Position numbers and translations under genes: made by a program
Shown: in pieces, positions 1-4,841 of the stretch
Numbering within the stretch: the first letter of the stretch is position 1
Layout of the letters: each line of letters opens with the position of its first letter
The notes under the pieces: model-generated
Database searches by the model: none
The model's input: the letters and a program-made list of their open reading frames with translations, nothing else
Told to the model about the DNA's origin: nothing
Assembly: GCA_943348955.1 (NCBI GenBank)
Contig: CALQZE010000046.1
Location: forward strand, 1 to 5,048
DNA: 5,048 bases
Direction: 5' to 3'
Source: Candidatus Uhrbacteria bacterium RIFOXYB12_FULL_58_10
GTDB lineage: Bacteria > Patescibacteriota > Patescibacteriia > UBA9934 > GWF2-40-263

Positions 1-39
1 CCGCTTCCGCGTGAGTTCAAGCCGTACGTGCTCCAATGA
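1..39 (+). CDS. Possible C-terminal end of an upstream gene (partial)
   Basis: The first reading frame is open from the window edge and closes at a TGA (37-39), giving PLPREFKPYVLQ. The codons are GC-rich and coding-like, and the stop lies 23 bases before the lipoprotein start, with no terminator between. If real, it would be the last gene before the lipoprotein in a shared operon. Twelve codons are too few to identify a family. The frame could be open by chance, so this call is tentative. Confidence 0.35.
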   Translation, partial: PLPREFKPYVLQ

Positions 40-50
40 ATCGGACACGA

Positions 51-56
51 AAGGAG
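51..56 (+). promoter_or_regulatory. Shine-Dalgarno site fixing the lipoprotein start at 63
   Basis: AAGGAG lies six bases upstream of the ATG at 63. The other in-frame ATG, at 36, has no such site and would put nine polar or charged residues before the signal peptide. The start at 63 is therefore preferred. Confidence 0.8.
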
Positions 57-62
57 AATTCC

Positions 63-626
63 ATGAAGTGGTTCTTTCCCGCGTTGTGCCTTCTGCTTTT
101 GCTGGCAGCATGCGATTTCAAAAGTGGCGGAACTCCTGTCTCGGCGTCTGGTGTGAGCAAAGTCTCCGTTCAAGTTCAGAAGGGTTCGGATGGACTGACC
201 GCTGAACAGCGCAATGTCGGCGAACGACTGCTCGAGGACAACAAGCCCGGCTCCATCAAGCATCTCTACGTGATCTCGCCCTACAGCGGACAGGTCATCA
301 TCTACAGCACGATTCGCGGCAAGGCAACGAGCGGCGGAAAACGGCTGACACCAACGACAGTGGCTGCCGGGTATCGTGATGGAAGTTACGGGATTCCCAT
401 CACGATCGGAAACTCTGATCAATACACCGGCGAAGTGCTGGGAGATGATGGAACCTATGGTTCATCCGGTGATTATCTCTTCTGGTGGGACACGAAGGGC
501 GTTTATCACCAGCACTACTTGACCGGCGGTCAGATCCTTCACATCTCGAATGCACCACTCGTGGTCAAAGAGGTGATCATCAACATGGAATTGACTCAGA
601 AACCGGAACACAAAGAAGCAGAATGA
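63..626 (+). CDS. Putative lipoprotein of unknown function, 187 aa
   Basis: The N-terminus, MKWFFPALCLLLLLAAC, is a clear type II (lipoprotein) signal peptide: a short Lys-containing start, a Leu-rich core and a lipobox L14-A15-A16-C17. Cys17 would be lipidated by Lgt and cleaved by LspA, leaving a mature protein of about 171 residues anchored outside the cytoplasmic membrane. Asp follows the Cys; in Lol-type diderms that favours inner-membrane retention. A Ser/Gly/Val-rich linker (about 20-45) leads to a compact domain from about residue 48. That domain contains D59-NKPGSIKHLYVISPYSG-76, then a beta-rich stretch rich in Gly, Tyr and Thr with Trp and His residues towards the end (GDYLFWWDTKG, YHQHYL). 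The tail is polar (QKPEHKEAE). I do not recognise the domain and propose no function. The gene follows a possible upstream gene fragment and ends in its own terminator. Confidence 0.85.
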   Translation: MKWFFPALCLLLLLAACDFKSGGTPVSASGVSKVSVQVQKGSDGLTAEQRNVGERLLEDNKPGSIKHLYVISPYSGQVIIYSTIRGKATSGGKRLTPTTVAAGYRDGSYGIPITIGNSDQYTGEVLGDDGTYGSSGDYLFWWDTKGVYHQHYLTGGQILHISNAPLVVKEVIINMELTQKPEHKEAE

Positions 627-638
627 CTTCTCGCTCAG

Positions 639-673
639 CATCTCGAAGCTCTCGGGATGTTTTTATTTTTTTT
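639..673 (+). terminator. Intrinsic terminator after the lipoprotein gene
   Basis: CATCTCGA (639-646) pairs with TCGGGATG (652-659), including one G-T pair, around a five-base loop. A long T-rich tract starts at 660. It lies 12 bases after the stop. Confidence 0.85.
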
Positions 674-714
674 CATTAAACAATCGTATGAGAATTTGTA
701 TTGCTCATGATAGG

Positions 715-743
715 TTGACAAAAACCAGGAAAAATGATATTTT
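715..743 (+). promoter_or_regulatory. Promoter of the metallophosphoesterase gene
   Basis: A perfect TTGACA -35 (715-720) is followed after 17 bases by TATTTT (738-743), preceded by TGA (735-737), which makes an extended -10. Transcription would begin near 750. That is downstream of the ATG at 734, so the promoter also argues for translation from 779. Confidence 0.75.
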
Positions 744-767
744 GTATCGTTTCCTGGGCCAACTTTC

Positions 768-773
768 AAGAGG
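768..773 (+). promoter_or_regulatory. Shine-Dalgarno site fixing the metallophosphoesterase start at 779
   Basis: AAGAGG lies five bases before the ATG at 779. The upstream in-frame ATG at 734 lies within the promoter and has no such site. Confidence 0.75.
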
Positions 774-778
774 TGATC

Positions 779-1618
779 ATGCGTATATTTATTGCGAGTG
801 ATTTGCATCTTGGCGTCAGCGCTCAAGGTGACAAATCGTTTCGTTCTTTGGCGAAGTACGTCAATGAACACGGAACCGAAGATGACGTTCTCATGATCTT
901 GGGCGACATCGGCATCGACGATGTATTCGTTCAGAAGGCGCTTCAGCACTTCCAAGATTTTCGTGGAAAGAAACTGGCGATTGCTGGAAACCACGACGTC
1001 TGGGTTGCACAGAAACGCGATACATCCTCTCTTCGTTATCATCGTCAGAGCGCCATCTTCCGGTTTAACGGATTCCATCCACTTGAAGACGAACCGATCG
1101 TCTTCGGTGACATCGGCTTTGCTGGCGCAATGGGATGGCACGATCGGACGTTCCGTGACGAAATCGGAATTCCGGATGTGAACTATGAGCTCAAAACGTT
1201 TCCGAAAGGGGAAGTTTGGCTCGATGCTCATCGGGTGAACTGGCCCTATACGGACAAGGAAGTCGTTGAAATGCAGCTCGAACGCCTTCATGCTCAACTC
1301 GAGGCTCTGAAAGCATCGGGTGTTACGCGCATGATTGTGGGAATGCATCACGTCCCCACAAAAGAACTGCTGTTTCATCCGCGCTGGCTCCTCTCAAAGA
1401 AGATGCGTTTTTTCAACACGTTTCTCGGAAGCCAACGGTTCGGCACGCTGCTCGAAGCAGATCGTTCGATTCCTAAGTTGGTTTTCTGCGGTCACATCCA
1501 TCGCTCGGCGAATGTCATCAAACCGAACATTCGTTATCACAGTGTTGGTGGAAGCTATGCATCAAAGCAGCTCATCATCCTCGACGAGTCTCTGAAGATG
1601 CGACGAAAGTCGTTCTAA
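779..1618 (+). CDS. Calcineurin-like metallophosphoesterase, 279 aa
   Basis: The protein shows the ordered metal-binding blocks of the calcineurin-like (binuclear metal) phosphoesterase superfamily: D8-L-H10, GDIGID (42-47), GNHD (70-73), MHHVP (189-193) and GHIH (238-241). D8, H10, D43, N71, H190 or H191, H239 and H241 would hold the two metal ions and position water for phosphoester hydrolysis. All are present, so the enzyme should be active. No signal peptide or membrane segment is visible, which indicates a cytosolic protein. The segment between GNHD and MHHVP (about 75-185) is long and rich in Trp, Asp and charged residues. It probably forms the substrate-specific cap. The superfamily includes nucleases, cyclic-nucleotide and dinucleotide phosphatases and lipid pyrophosphatases, and the sequence does not tell me which applies. 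The gene stands alone between its own promoter and terminator, so context gives no substrate. Confidence 0.93.
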   Translation: MRIFIASDLHLGVSAQGDKSFRSLAKYVNEHGTEDDVLMILGDIGIDDVFVQKALQHFQDFRGKKLAIAGNHDVWVAQKRDTSSLRYHRQSAIFRFNGFHPLEDEPIVFGDIGFAGAMGWHDRTFRDEIGIPDVNYELKTFPKGEVWLDAHRVNWPYTDKEVVEMQLERLHAQLEALKASGVTRMIVGMHHVPTKELLFHPRWLLSKKMRFFNTFLGSQRFGTLLEADRSIPKLVFCGHIHRSANVIKPNIRYHSVGGSYASKQLIILDESLKMRRKSF

Positions 1619-1661
1619 AGTTCAAGTGAGTTTACTCTCGCTTGAACTTTTTTCTTTTTTT
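1618..1661 (+). terminator. Strong intrinsic terminator after the metallophosphoesterase gene
   Basis: A 13-bp stem (1618-1630 with 1637-1649, one G-T pair) encloses the six-base loop TTTACT and runs into a T-rich tract (1648-1661). The first stem base is the last base of the stop codon. It separates this gene from the promoter about 13 bases further on. Confidence 0.92.
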
Positions 1662-1673
1662 GTTTGCTGTTTA

Positions 1674-1682
1674 TGGTAGAAT
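1674..1682 (+). promoter_or_regulatory. Extended -10 promoter of the small-protein/Fic operon
   Basis: TGGTAGAAT (1674-1682) is an extended -10 (TGn plus TAGAAT, one mismatch to TATAAT). The expected -35 region is only a T-tract belonging to the preceding terminator, so promoter recognition would depend on the TGn element. Transcription would start near 1689, leaving about six bases before the ATG at 1695, a nearly leaderless message. Confidence 0.6.
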
Positions 1683-1694
1683 CTGGATGAACTT

Positions 1695-1865
1695 ATGGCG
1701 GAATCTCTTGAAGAAATAAAAAATAAACAGAAACAAGCTTGGCAAAGATTTGATCAACGCATCGGATTTCTTCGACGTCTGCAAAAACGGGTGATTATGG
1801 CATGGCAACATAAAACGGATGAGAAAAAGATCAAAGACATTCAAGAAAAATTGAAACAATTCTAA
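1695..1865 (+). CDS. Small helical protein upstream of the Fic gene, 56 aa
   Basis: An ATG at 1695 opens a 56-codon frame ending in TAA at 1863-1865. The frame has an in-frame TAG at 1677, so no longer version exists. The product starts MAESLEEIKNKQKQAW and ends IQEKLKQF. It contains no Pro and a single Gly, is very rich in Lys, Gln, Glu and Arg, and has regularly spaced Leu, Ile, Phe and Trp, consistent with one or two amphipathic helices or a coiled coil. There is no signal peptide. The only purine-rich sequence before the start is a weak GGATG, and the predicted message is nearly leaderless. The stop is one base from the Fic ATG, so the two genes are almost certainly co-transcribed. A regulatory or antitoxin-like partner of the Fic protein is the natural guess, but the (S/T)xxxE(G/N) inhibitory motif of Fic antitoxins is absent. 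It could equally be an unrelated short helical protein. Confidence 0.65.
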   Translation: MAESLEEIKNKQKQAWQRFDQRIGFLRRLQKRVIMAWQHKTDEKKIKDIQEKLKQF

Positions 1866-1866
1866 T

Positions 1867-3303
1867 ATGGATATTGCTGCGAGACGTGATACAGAACAAA
1901 ATGATTTGGGAATAGGAATTGAATCTGCAATGGAAACGGGTGAAAAAAAGAAGAAAGAACAACGTGATGTTTTTGAATTACCTCCAGACGAGTTAAAAGA
2001 TGTTTTGATTAAAAAAGGGGAAAGTTCTGCTGCCGAATTAAAAACGACAGGATCCCGCTTATCAGAAAAACTCGTACGTGAATCCGGAACGGAATCTGGT
2101 TCGGATCAAGAAAATGTTCAGTCTTTAAGCGCGGAAGCGGATGATGCCGTGACACAATTACGCACAGAACTCGGTTCATCGGAAACTCAATCAACAAAAC
2201 CAGAAACCTCTCGTCAACGCGTACGAAGAGAACGTCTCGAACGAGAAGCAGGATTGGAAAACAATGAACAACAAGAACAAATTCATGCGCTTCAAGAGGG
2301 GATCAGCAGACAAATTGAAGCATTGTCGCAAATCGTTCTTCCAGAAAATAAAGGCGATGTTTCATCGCCGGAACACATGGCACGCGTAAAAGATCAGCTG
2401 CGCCAGACGATGGAATCCATGAACGCTTTCGCACAAATATTTCCACCTTCCGACGCAATTAATCTTCAAGAATATACAACGCTCTATAAAAATTTTAAAA
2501 GCGTTGTGGATTTGAAAGGTGCTTCCGGAGATACGATCAGTAAAGGATTCAGCGAAGTGTTTCATGAGTTCAGTGATTTTGTTGATGATGAAATTGTGGC
2601 AAAACGCGCAATTGAATTGCAAGCAGAAAATAAAATGGTCTCGATCGAAGATGTGACCATGGAAGTTTACGGACGCAGCAAAGAAGAGATGGAGATTATC
2701 AAACAAAAAAATCGAGAAGAGGTTGTTAAAGAATTAAAAAAAATTGGGGAAGAACCGGTGATGACTTCCGAGATGCTGCTTCAATTGCATCGCGTGAATA
2801 ATCGAGGAGTCGTCCCAAAAAAATATTCCGCTCTGCGCGAAGGGGAGGCTTACGCCATTTTCTTTAAACGTGTCGGAACCATGCCAGGGGACGTCCGTGC
2901 AGAAGTTGATGACGTGATGGAACGCGCTACCGACCTGAGTGATCAAAATGCGCTTGGGGAGAAAAGTCGATTGATGTATGAAATCGCTGCCGCTAAACTT
3001 CACAATGACATGTTAGATATCCATCCATTTTCAGACAGAAATGGAAGTACATCCCTTTTATTTTTAGAAGCGATGATGACAAAGGTTGGATATGAACCGC
3101 AAACAACGCGTGAACCAGATTATTATAAATTTTTGCGGAAAGTCTTGGGAAACAATCCCGTCGCTGTCGGAATCGTTGGATACGAACAATATAAAATGGC
3201 CAATACCCCAGGACATTATGAAGGTGTAACCATGACACCGGATAAAAAGATGATGTATGAGCGTGTCATGCAATTAACGGGTGTGAAAAAGAAAAAAGCA
3301 TAG
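1867..3303 (+). CDS. Fic-domain protein with an atypical Fic motif, 478 aa
   Basis: The C-terminal half matches the Fic fold. It has a helix with LHR (307-309), a segment ending TMPGDV followed by the helix EVDDVME, a helix leading into LHNDMLDI, then H386-PFSDRNGS-394 and the helix TSLLFLEAMM. Fic enzymes usually transfer AMP or another phosphate-containing group to a target Ser, Thr or Tyr, using HxFx(D/E)GNGRxxR. Here His386, Pro387, Phe388, Asp390, Asn392 and Gly393 are kept. The first Gly is Arg391, the motif Arg is Ser394 and the second Arg is Leu397. The chemistry may therefore be altered or lost. Residues 1-155 are charged, Gln/Glu/Ser-rich and probably disordered or coiled, and about 155-300 looks helical. 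No signal peptide or membrane segment is seen. No Shine-Dalgarno precedes the start, and translation is probably coupled to the small gene ending one base earlier. Base composition is more AT-rich than in the flanking genes. The Fic assignment is firm; target and activity are unknown. Confidence 0.85.
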   Translation: MDIAARRDTEQNDLGIGIESAMETGEKKKKEQRDVFELPPDELKDVLIKKGESSAAELKTTGSRLSEKLVRESGTESGSDQENVQSLSAEADDAVTQLRTELGSSETQSTKPETSRQRVRRERLEREAGLENNEQQEQIHALQEGISRQIEALSQIVLPENKGDVSSPEHMARVKDQLRQTMESMNAFAQIFPPSDAINLQEYTTLYKNFKSVVDLKGASGDTISKGFSEVFHEFSDFVDDEIVAKRAIELQAENKMVSIEDVTMEVYGRSKEEMEIIKQKNREEVVKELKKIGEEPVMTSEMLLQLHRVNNRGVVPKKYSALREGEAYAIFFKRVGTMPGDVRAEVDDVMERATDLSDQNALGEKSRLMYEIAAAKLHNDMLDIHPFSDRNGSTSLLFLEAMMTKVGYEPQTTREPDYYKFLRKVLGNNPVAVGIVGYEQYKMANTPGHYEGVTMTPDKKMMYERVMQLTGVKKKKA

Positions 3304-3328
3304 CGTGAGCTATGCTTTTTTTGTTTTT
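3292..3328 (+). terminator. Intrinsic terminator containing the Fic gene stop codon
   Basis: A perfect 13-bp stem (3292-3304 with 3309-3321), with GCATAGC as its GC-containing part, closes on a GTGA tetraloop and runs into T6GT6. The TAG stop (3301-3303) lies inside the left arm. The A-rich left arm could also act as a terminator on the opposite strand. Confidence 0.93.
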
Positions 3329-3380
3329 TGGCGTCTAAAAATGTACTCTCTTTTAAAGAATCGACTGGCGGGGTGTGATA

Positions 3381-3409
3381 TTGATTTTTTCATGCATCTT
3401 TGCCATACT
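3381..3409 (+). promoter_or_regulatory. Promoter of the phosphoribosyltransferase gene
   Basis: TTGATT (3381-3386), 17 bases, then CATACT (3404-3409) preceded by TGC (3401-3403), an extended -10. The predicted start is near 3416, downstream of the in-frame ATG at 3400, so translation should begin at 3448. Confidence 0.6.
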
Positions 3410-3436
3410 CTTTTTACGTTTCTTGTTTCAACAGGT

Positions 3437-3442
3437 GGGAGG
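3437..3442 (+). promoter_or_regulatory. Shine-Dalgarno site fixing the phosphoribosyltransferase start at 3448
   Basis: GGGAGG lies five bases before the ATG at 3448, within the purine-rich run AGGTGGGAGGA. The ATG at 3443 is out of frame. Confidence 0.8.
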
Positions 3443-3447
3443 ATGTC

Positions 3448-4011
3448 ATGCAGTTTCTCGTCCATTCTTGGAGTGATTTGATCGTACATTTGATGGCGAT
3501 GGCGGCAGAGATTCGAAAACGTCCTGAGCAGCCGGATGTCATTGTGGCGATTGCACGCGGCGGACTCACTGTCGCACACATCTTGAGCGATCTCCTCAGT
3601 CTGCCCGTTGCGTCCTTCACGGTTTCGAGCTACTCGGGGCTCAAACGGAATACGGATCAGCATATGGCATTTGAGCTCGGCGGCAGACTTGATGGAAAGC
3701 ATGTCCTCCTCGTCGATGATGTTTCGGATTCTGGTCACACGTTTGTGCTTGCGATCAGATACTTGCGCAAAAACGGCGCGGACAACATCACGACTGCGGC
3801 AGTCTTCACAAAACCTGAATCGAAGCATCCACCCGATGTTTTCGCACAGCAAACGGACGCCTGGGTTATTTTCCCATTCGACATTCTCGAGAACATTCGC
3901 GAGATTCGAGAGAAGTTGCGTGCTGATGGAATGTCTGAGGACGATATCATTCAGAAATTCATTTTGCATCATATTCCCGCGAACTACTTGCTTCTTCTTT
4001 CAGAACCGTGA
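3448..4011 (+). CDS. Purine-type phosphoribosyltransferase, 187 aa
   Basis: This is a type I phosphoribosyltransferase. It should transfer the 5-phosphoribosyl group of PRPP to a base, releasing pyrophosphate, in the cytosol. The PRPP-binding loop is VLLVDDVSDSGHT (86-98), with the acidic pair D90-D91 and the S95-G96-H97-T98 phosphate loop. The pyrophosphate-loop region is IVAIARGGL (32-40). The hood segment TDAWVIFPFD (136-145) resembles the W-x-x-x-P-W-D segment of xanthine-guanine phosphoribosyltransferase, where the Trp region contacts the purine. That points to purine salvage (guanine, xanthine or hypoxanthine), but specificity cannot be read from sequence. The length suits this family. 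The C-terminal part (from about 146) is helical and charged and ends YLLLLSEP. The gene has its own promoter and a terminator overlapping its stop, and it faces the minus-strand gene beyond. Confidence 0.9.
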   Translation: MQFLVHSWSDLIVHLMAMAAEIRKRPEQPDVIVAIARGGLTVAHILSDLLSLPVASFTVSSYSGLKRNTDQHMAFELGGRLDGKHVLLVDDVSDSGHTFVLAIRYLRKNGADNITTAAVFTKPESKHPPDVFAQQTDAWVIFPFDILENIREIREKLRADGMSEDDIIQKFILHHIPANYLLLLSEP

Positions 4012-4030
4012 TTCTCGGTTCTTTTTTATT
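4001..4030 (+). terminator. Intrinsic terminator overlapping the phosphoribosyltransferase stop
   Basis: AGAACCG (4002-4008) pairs with CGGTTCT (4016-4022) around a seven-base loop that contains the TGA stop (4009-4011). Six Ts follow (4022-4027). Confidence 0.85.
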
Positions 4031-4076
4031 TGTCATCCTAATAATAGGAAAGATCCTTCCTGTTATTAGGATGACA
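4031..4076 (+). repeat. 46-bp near-perfect palindrome between convergent genes
   Basis: TGTCATCCTAATAA (4031-4044) is the exact inverse complement of 4063-4076. Inside it, T4045 and G4062 form a wobble, and AGGAA (4046-4050) pairs with TTCCT (4057-4061), leaving the loop AGATCC. The stem is thus 20 pairs with one wobble. No T-tract follows on either strand, so it is not itself a typical terminator. It sits between the two convergent terminators. It may be a dispersed REP-like palindromic repeat; only this copy is visible. Confidence 0.85.
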
Positions 4077-4091
4077 CGGAAACGAAAAAAT

Positions 4092-4119
4092 AAAAAAACG
4101 TGGAACAGGTGTTCACACG
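4092..4119 (-). terminator. Intrinsic terminator of the minus-strand exported-protein gene
   Basis: Read on the minus strand, CGTG, a bulged T and GAAC pair with GTTC-CACG around an ACCT loop, followed by seven Ts (the A-run 4092-4098 on the plus strand). It begins seven bases after the stop codon. Confidence 0.75.
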
Positions 4120-4125
4120 CTTGAG

Positions 4126-4752
4126 CTACAGATTGATCCGAAGACCAGCAATTCCGTTCAGGTAGGTTCCTGCCGCGCCGTTTGCCGACCAGTCGAAGAG
4201 CGGGGCGCCCCAGATTTCGATCGGAATTGGGATCGTGTCTGGTGGCAATCGCAGTCGCAATCGAGGGCCGACGCCGAGGTCTGTTTCCGCGTGACCGCCG
4301 ATGCCAAACCAGTCGGTGAGTTGGTAATTGCCGTCCGCACGGATCCAGTACCCGCCGTCGCTGTACTCGCCGAGAATTTCTGCATAGTGGTCGCCGGAGT
4401 AGTATCCTGCCATGCCGCCGACGCGCAGAGGTTTCGTGCTGGCGGTTTCGAAGCCAGCAGCGACGCCGATCTGAAGTTCATCCGTGATGGCGATGATCGG
4501 GCCGATGTAGGCTTCTGACCATGCGGGATTCGTCGAACTCCAGAACCAGGCACCGACGTGCTTGGTGAAGAACTTCGAACCGAAGAGCTGAATTCTGTTC
4601 GCAACACCATCGCCGTTTGCGGCGGATTGGATCTCACCGAAGTACATGGATGGCGGAAGTTCAGGCGGGTCGGGTTCGACCGCGTAGGAGGTCGAGACGA
4701 GACATGCCAACAGTAGGCACGTCGAAATGAACGAAATTACGTATGGCCGCAT
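4126..4752 (-). CDS. Exported beta-rich protein of unknown function, 208 aa
   Basis: The N-terminus is a signal peptide: Arg2, a hydrophobic core (about 5-19) and a good type I cleavage site after STSYA (residue 24), before VEPDPPELPPS. A cysteine in LLLAC (17) gives a weaker alternative lipobox. The mature part is built of short alternating hydrophobic/polar segments rich in Gly, Tyr, Trp and Asp (for example AYIGPIIAITDELQIGVAAG and GYWIRADGNYQLTDWFGIGG). It ends in GTYLNGIAGLRINL, a pattern like antiparallel beta-hairpins of a small outer-membrane-type barrel. I do not recognise a family. The start at 4752 is chosen because AGAGG lies seven bases upstream and because it gives a clean signal peptide; the TTG at 4770 would add six residues. 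The gene is visibly GC-richer than the Fic operon, has its own promoter and terminator, and is flanked by trmD upstream and a convergent gene downstream. Confidence 0.82.
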   Translation of the reverse strand: MRPYVISFISTCLLLACLVSTSYAVEPDPPELPPSMYFGEIQSAANGDGVANRIQLFGSKFFTKHVGAWFWSSTNPAWSEAYIGPIIAITDELQIGVAAGFETASTKPLRVGGMAGYYSGDHYAEILGEYSDGGYWIRADGNYQLTDWFGIGGHAETDLGVGPRLRLRLPPDTIPIPIEIWGAPLFDWSANGAAGTYLNGIAGLRINL

Positions 4753-4759
4753 GACAGAT

Positions 4760-4764
4760 CCTCT
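4760..4764 (-). promoter_or_regulatory. Shine-Dalgarno site fixing the start at 4752
   Basis: On the minus strand, AGAGG lies seven bases before the ATG at 4752-4750. It overlaps the region that would be coding if the upstream TTG (4770) were used, so it favours the shorter protein. Confidence 0.7.
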
Positions 4765-4790
4765 GCTCAAAATCCGTTTAGAGCCGTTTG

Positions 4791-4819
4791 AACTTATCAG
4801 AAAATCTCAATTTTGTCAA
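4791..4819 (-). promoter_or_regulatory. Promoter of the exported-protein gene
   Basis: On the minus strand, a perfect TTGACA (4819-4814) is followed after 17 bases by TAAGTT (4796-4791), preceded by TGA, an extended -10. The -10 hexamer itself is weak (three of six). It lies between the trmD terminator and the gene, so the gene is transcribed independently of trmD. Confidence 0.65.
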
Positions 4820-4841
4820 GAGATCATTGTATGCAGAGAAA

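Noticed and set aside
635..1378. Long open frame (247 codons) on the minus strand
   Set aside because: It lies antisense to the metallophosphoesterase, which has all its family motifs. The translated product has no recognisable motif, and the frame runs through the terminator at its far end. It is a shadow frame.
1695..1865. Small protein as a VbhA-type Fic antitoxin
   Set aside because: No (S/T)xxxE(G/N) motif is present (the nearest, SLEEI, has Ile instead of Glu). The gene is kept as a possible partner, without the named assignment.
2827..2844. SALREG (residues 321-326 of the Fic protein) matching the (S/T)xxxE(G/N) inhibitory motif
   Set aside because: In class II Fic proteins the inhibitory helix precedes the LHR-containing helix. 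Here the match follows LHR and falls where the core fold has its GxxR loop, so it is probably a chance match. Structure prediction could overturn this.
3310..3972. Long open frame (220 codons) on the minus strand
   Set aside because: It is antisense to the phosphoribosyltransferase with its clear PRPP-binding motif. The frame covers the opposite gene's promoter and the Fic terminator, and no ribosome-binding site or motif supports it.
3608..4069. 153-codon plus-strand frame overlapping the phosphoribosyltransferase
   Set aside because: It is an alternate frame of a well-supported gene. It reads through that gene's terminator and into the palindrome, and its product is Ser/Arg-rich nonsense-like sequence.
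4698..4704. Lipobox LLLAC in the exported minus-strand protein
   Set aside because: Leu at the -2 position is atypical, and a good signal peptidase I site (STSYA) lies seven residues later. Secretion without lipidation is more likely, though not certain.
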